From Polyangia bacterium (GTDB lineage: Bacteria; Myxococcota_A; Polyangia; Polyangiales; Polyangiaceae), in contig JAUILJ010000112.1 of assembly GCA_030433055.1 (NCBI GenBank), forward strand, positions 1-13,488: a stretch of 13,488 nt of DNA, in the 5' to 3' direction. A program made the translations under genes and the position numbers. Shown piece after piece: positions 12,733-13,488 of this stretch (its first letter is position 1; each line of letters opens with the position of its first letter). A model generated the notes under the pieces. That model had not been told where the DNA came from. It searched no databases and saw nothing but the letters and a program-made list of their open reading frames with translations.

Positions 12733-13488
12733 TCAGCCTGGAGCGCTCTGGGTCTGGCCCCGGCGCAGGCGGACCCTGAATCGCGTGTAGCAACCCAGCT
12801 CGCTCTCGACGCTGAGCTCGCCGCCGGCGGCTTTGACGATGCTGTGGCAAATGGACAAGCCGAGCCCAGTACCGACCCCGACTGGCTTGGTGGTGAAGAA
12901 CGGGTCGAAGATGCGGCCGATTGATTCCGCGGGGATTCCAGGGCCGTTGTCCTCCACCCAGACGTCGACCTCGCCGTCGTGTGCCTCGGCACGGATCCGG
13001 ATGTGGTTGTCTGCCAAGGGCCGCGCCGGCAGAGCTTGCCCTGCGTTCACGAGCAGGTTGATGAACACCTGACTCAGCCGAGACTCGTTGCCCTCCACGC
13101 ACAAGCCCTGGGGCACGTCGACAACCACCGTCGCCCGGTGTTTGAGCTCGCTGTGAGTCATGTTCAAGGCGCCGCGCAGCACCCGGGACAAGTCCACCGA
13201 GTCGCTCTTCTCGTGGTTCTCACGGGAGAACGTCTTGAGATCCCGCACGATGGTACGGACTCGGTCGGCGCCCGCCCTGGCCTCCTGGGCGGCCTCGGTC
13301 AGCTCCCGCCGTACCCCAGCGTCCAGCGCGTGGCGCGGGATCCGCGCGAGCTCCTCCAGTACGTAGTCGAGGTTAGCCGTGATGTAGGCCAGCGGGTTGT
13401 TGATCTCGTGGGCTACGCCAGCCGCGAGGGTGCCGAGGGAAGCCAACCGATCGGCGACCTCGAGCTGCAGCTGGAGCTGCTTGCGTTC
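12733..13488 (-). CDS. Sensor histidine kinase, C-terminal part (cut by right edge)
   Basis: The gene runs off the right end, so its sensor region is unseen. The 251 visible residues begin inside a Gln/Leu-rich coiled coil (ERKQLQLQLEVADR) that leads straight into the HisKA dimerisation domain. The phospho-acceptor His is at visible residue 27 in LGTLAAGVAHEINNPLAYI. The ATPase domain follows: N-box ESRLSQVFINLLVNAGQALP (135-154), G1 box VEDNGPGIP (178-186), F-box DPFFTTKP (195-202) and G2 box GTGLGLS (206-212), ending about 15 residues before the stop. The HEINNP form and short ATPase domain are typical of NtrB/ZraS-like kinases that phosphorylate a response regulator, often a sigma-54 activator. 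TTG 13446 falls within the conserved RLASLGTL segment and is an internal Leu codon. No response regulator is in the window; the FHA activator at the other end lacks a receiver domain and is not an obvious partner. Confidence 0.95.
   Translation of the reverse strand, partial: ERKQLQLQLEVADRLASLGTLAAGVAHEINNPLAYITANLDYVLEELARIPRHALDAGVRRELTEAAQEARAGADRVRTIVRDLKTFSRENHEKSDSVDLSRVLRGALNMTHSELKHRATVVVDVPQGLCVEGNESRLSQVFINLLVNAGQALPARPLADNHIRIRAEAHDGEVDVWVEDNGPGIPAESIGRIFDPFFTTKPVGVGTGLGLSICHSIVKAAGGELSVESELGCYTRFRVRLRRGQTQSAPG

Noticed and set aside
534..13488. Two-component pair formed by the right-edge histidine kinase and the sigma-54 activator
   Set aside because: The activator has an FHA domain and no receiver domain, and the genes are 11 kb apart.

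Overview
The window is GC-rich, densely coded and runs on both strands. It looks like chromosomal DNA of a myxobacterium (Myxococcota, probably the Polyangia/Sorangium side). The reasons are an FHA-domain sigma-54 activator, cell-envelope proteins with long Gly/Ser/Ala linkers, a Cys-rich lipoprotein, and a beta-helix surface protein that ends in a MYXO-CTERM-like tail (GCGC, hydrophobic helix, six arginines). Placement below phylum is inference.

Layout, left to right. (1) The end of a membrane-anchored hypothetical protein (+, cut by the left edge) converges on an FHA/AAA+/Fis-type sigma-54 activator (-). A small 10-cysteine lipoprotein gene lies 64 bp upstream of the activator on the same strand. 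(2) A divergent spacer of about 180 bp holds a possible -24/-12 promoter and a 20-bp-phased direct repeat, followed by a GlcD/D-lactate-dehydrogenase-type FAD oxidase (+). (3) A minus-strand run, in transcription order: the beta-helix MYXO-CTERM protein, a Ser/Gly-repeat lipoprotein, and oligoribonuclease (orn). (4) yhbY (CRM-domain ribosome-associated protein) and an MJ1255-type glycosyltransferase (+), converging on a phytoene-desaturase-like FAD oxidoreductase (-). (5) ruvC (+), divergent from the oxidoreductase, then a 302-bp gene-free leader with several hairpins and lolA (+). (6) A strong hairpin terminator, then the 3' part of a sensor histidine kinase (-) that runs off the right edge.

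How the genes relate. Most are single-gene units: RNA turnover (orn), ribosome maturation (yhbY), recombination (ruvC), lipoprotein trafficking (lolA), redox enzymes and two signalling proteins. They do not form an obvious pathway. There is a loose cell-envelope theme (two lipoproteins, a surface beta-helix protein, LolA, a glycosyltransferase). The only plausible regulatory link is the sigma-54 activator with the possible sigma-54 promoter before the FAD oxidase. I saw no tRNA, rRNA, CRISPR array, insertion sequence, phage or defence island, and no clear evidence of a wholly new multi-gene system. The points most worth checking are regulatory DNA elements and two secreted proteins without recognisable function.
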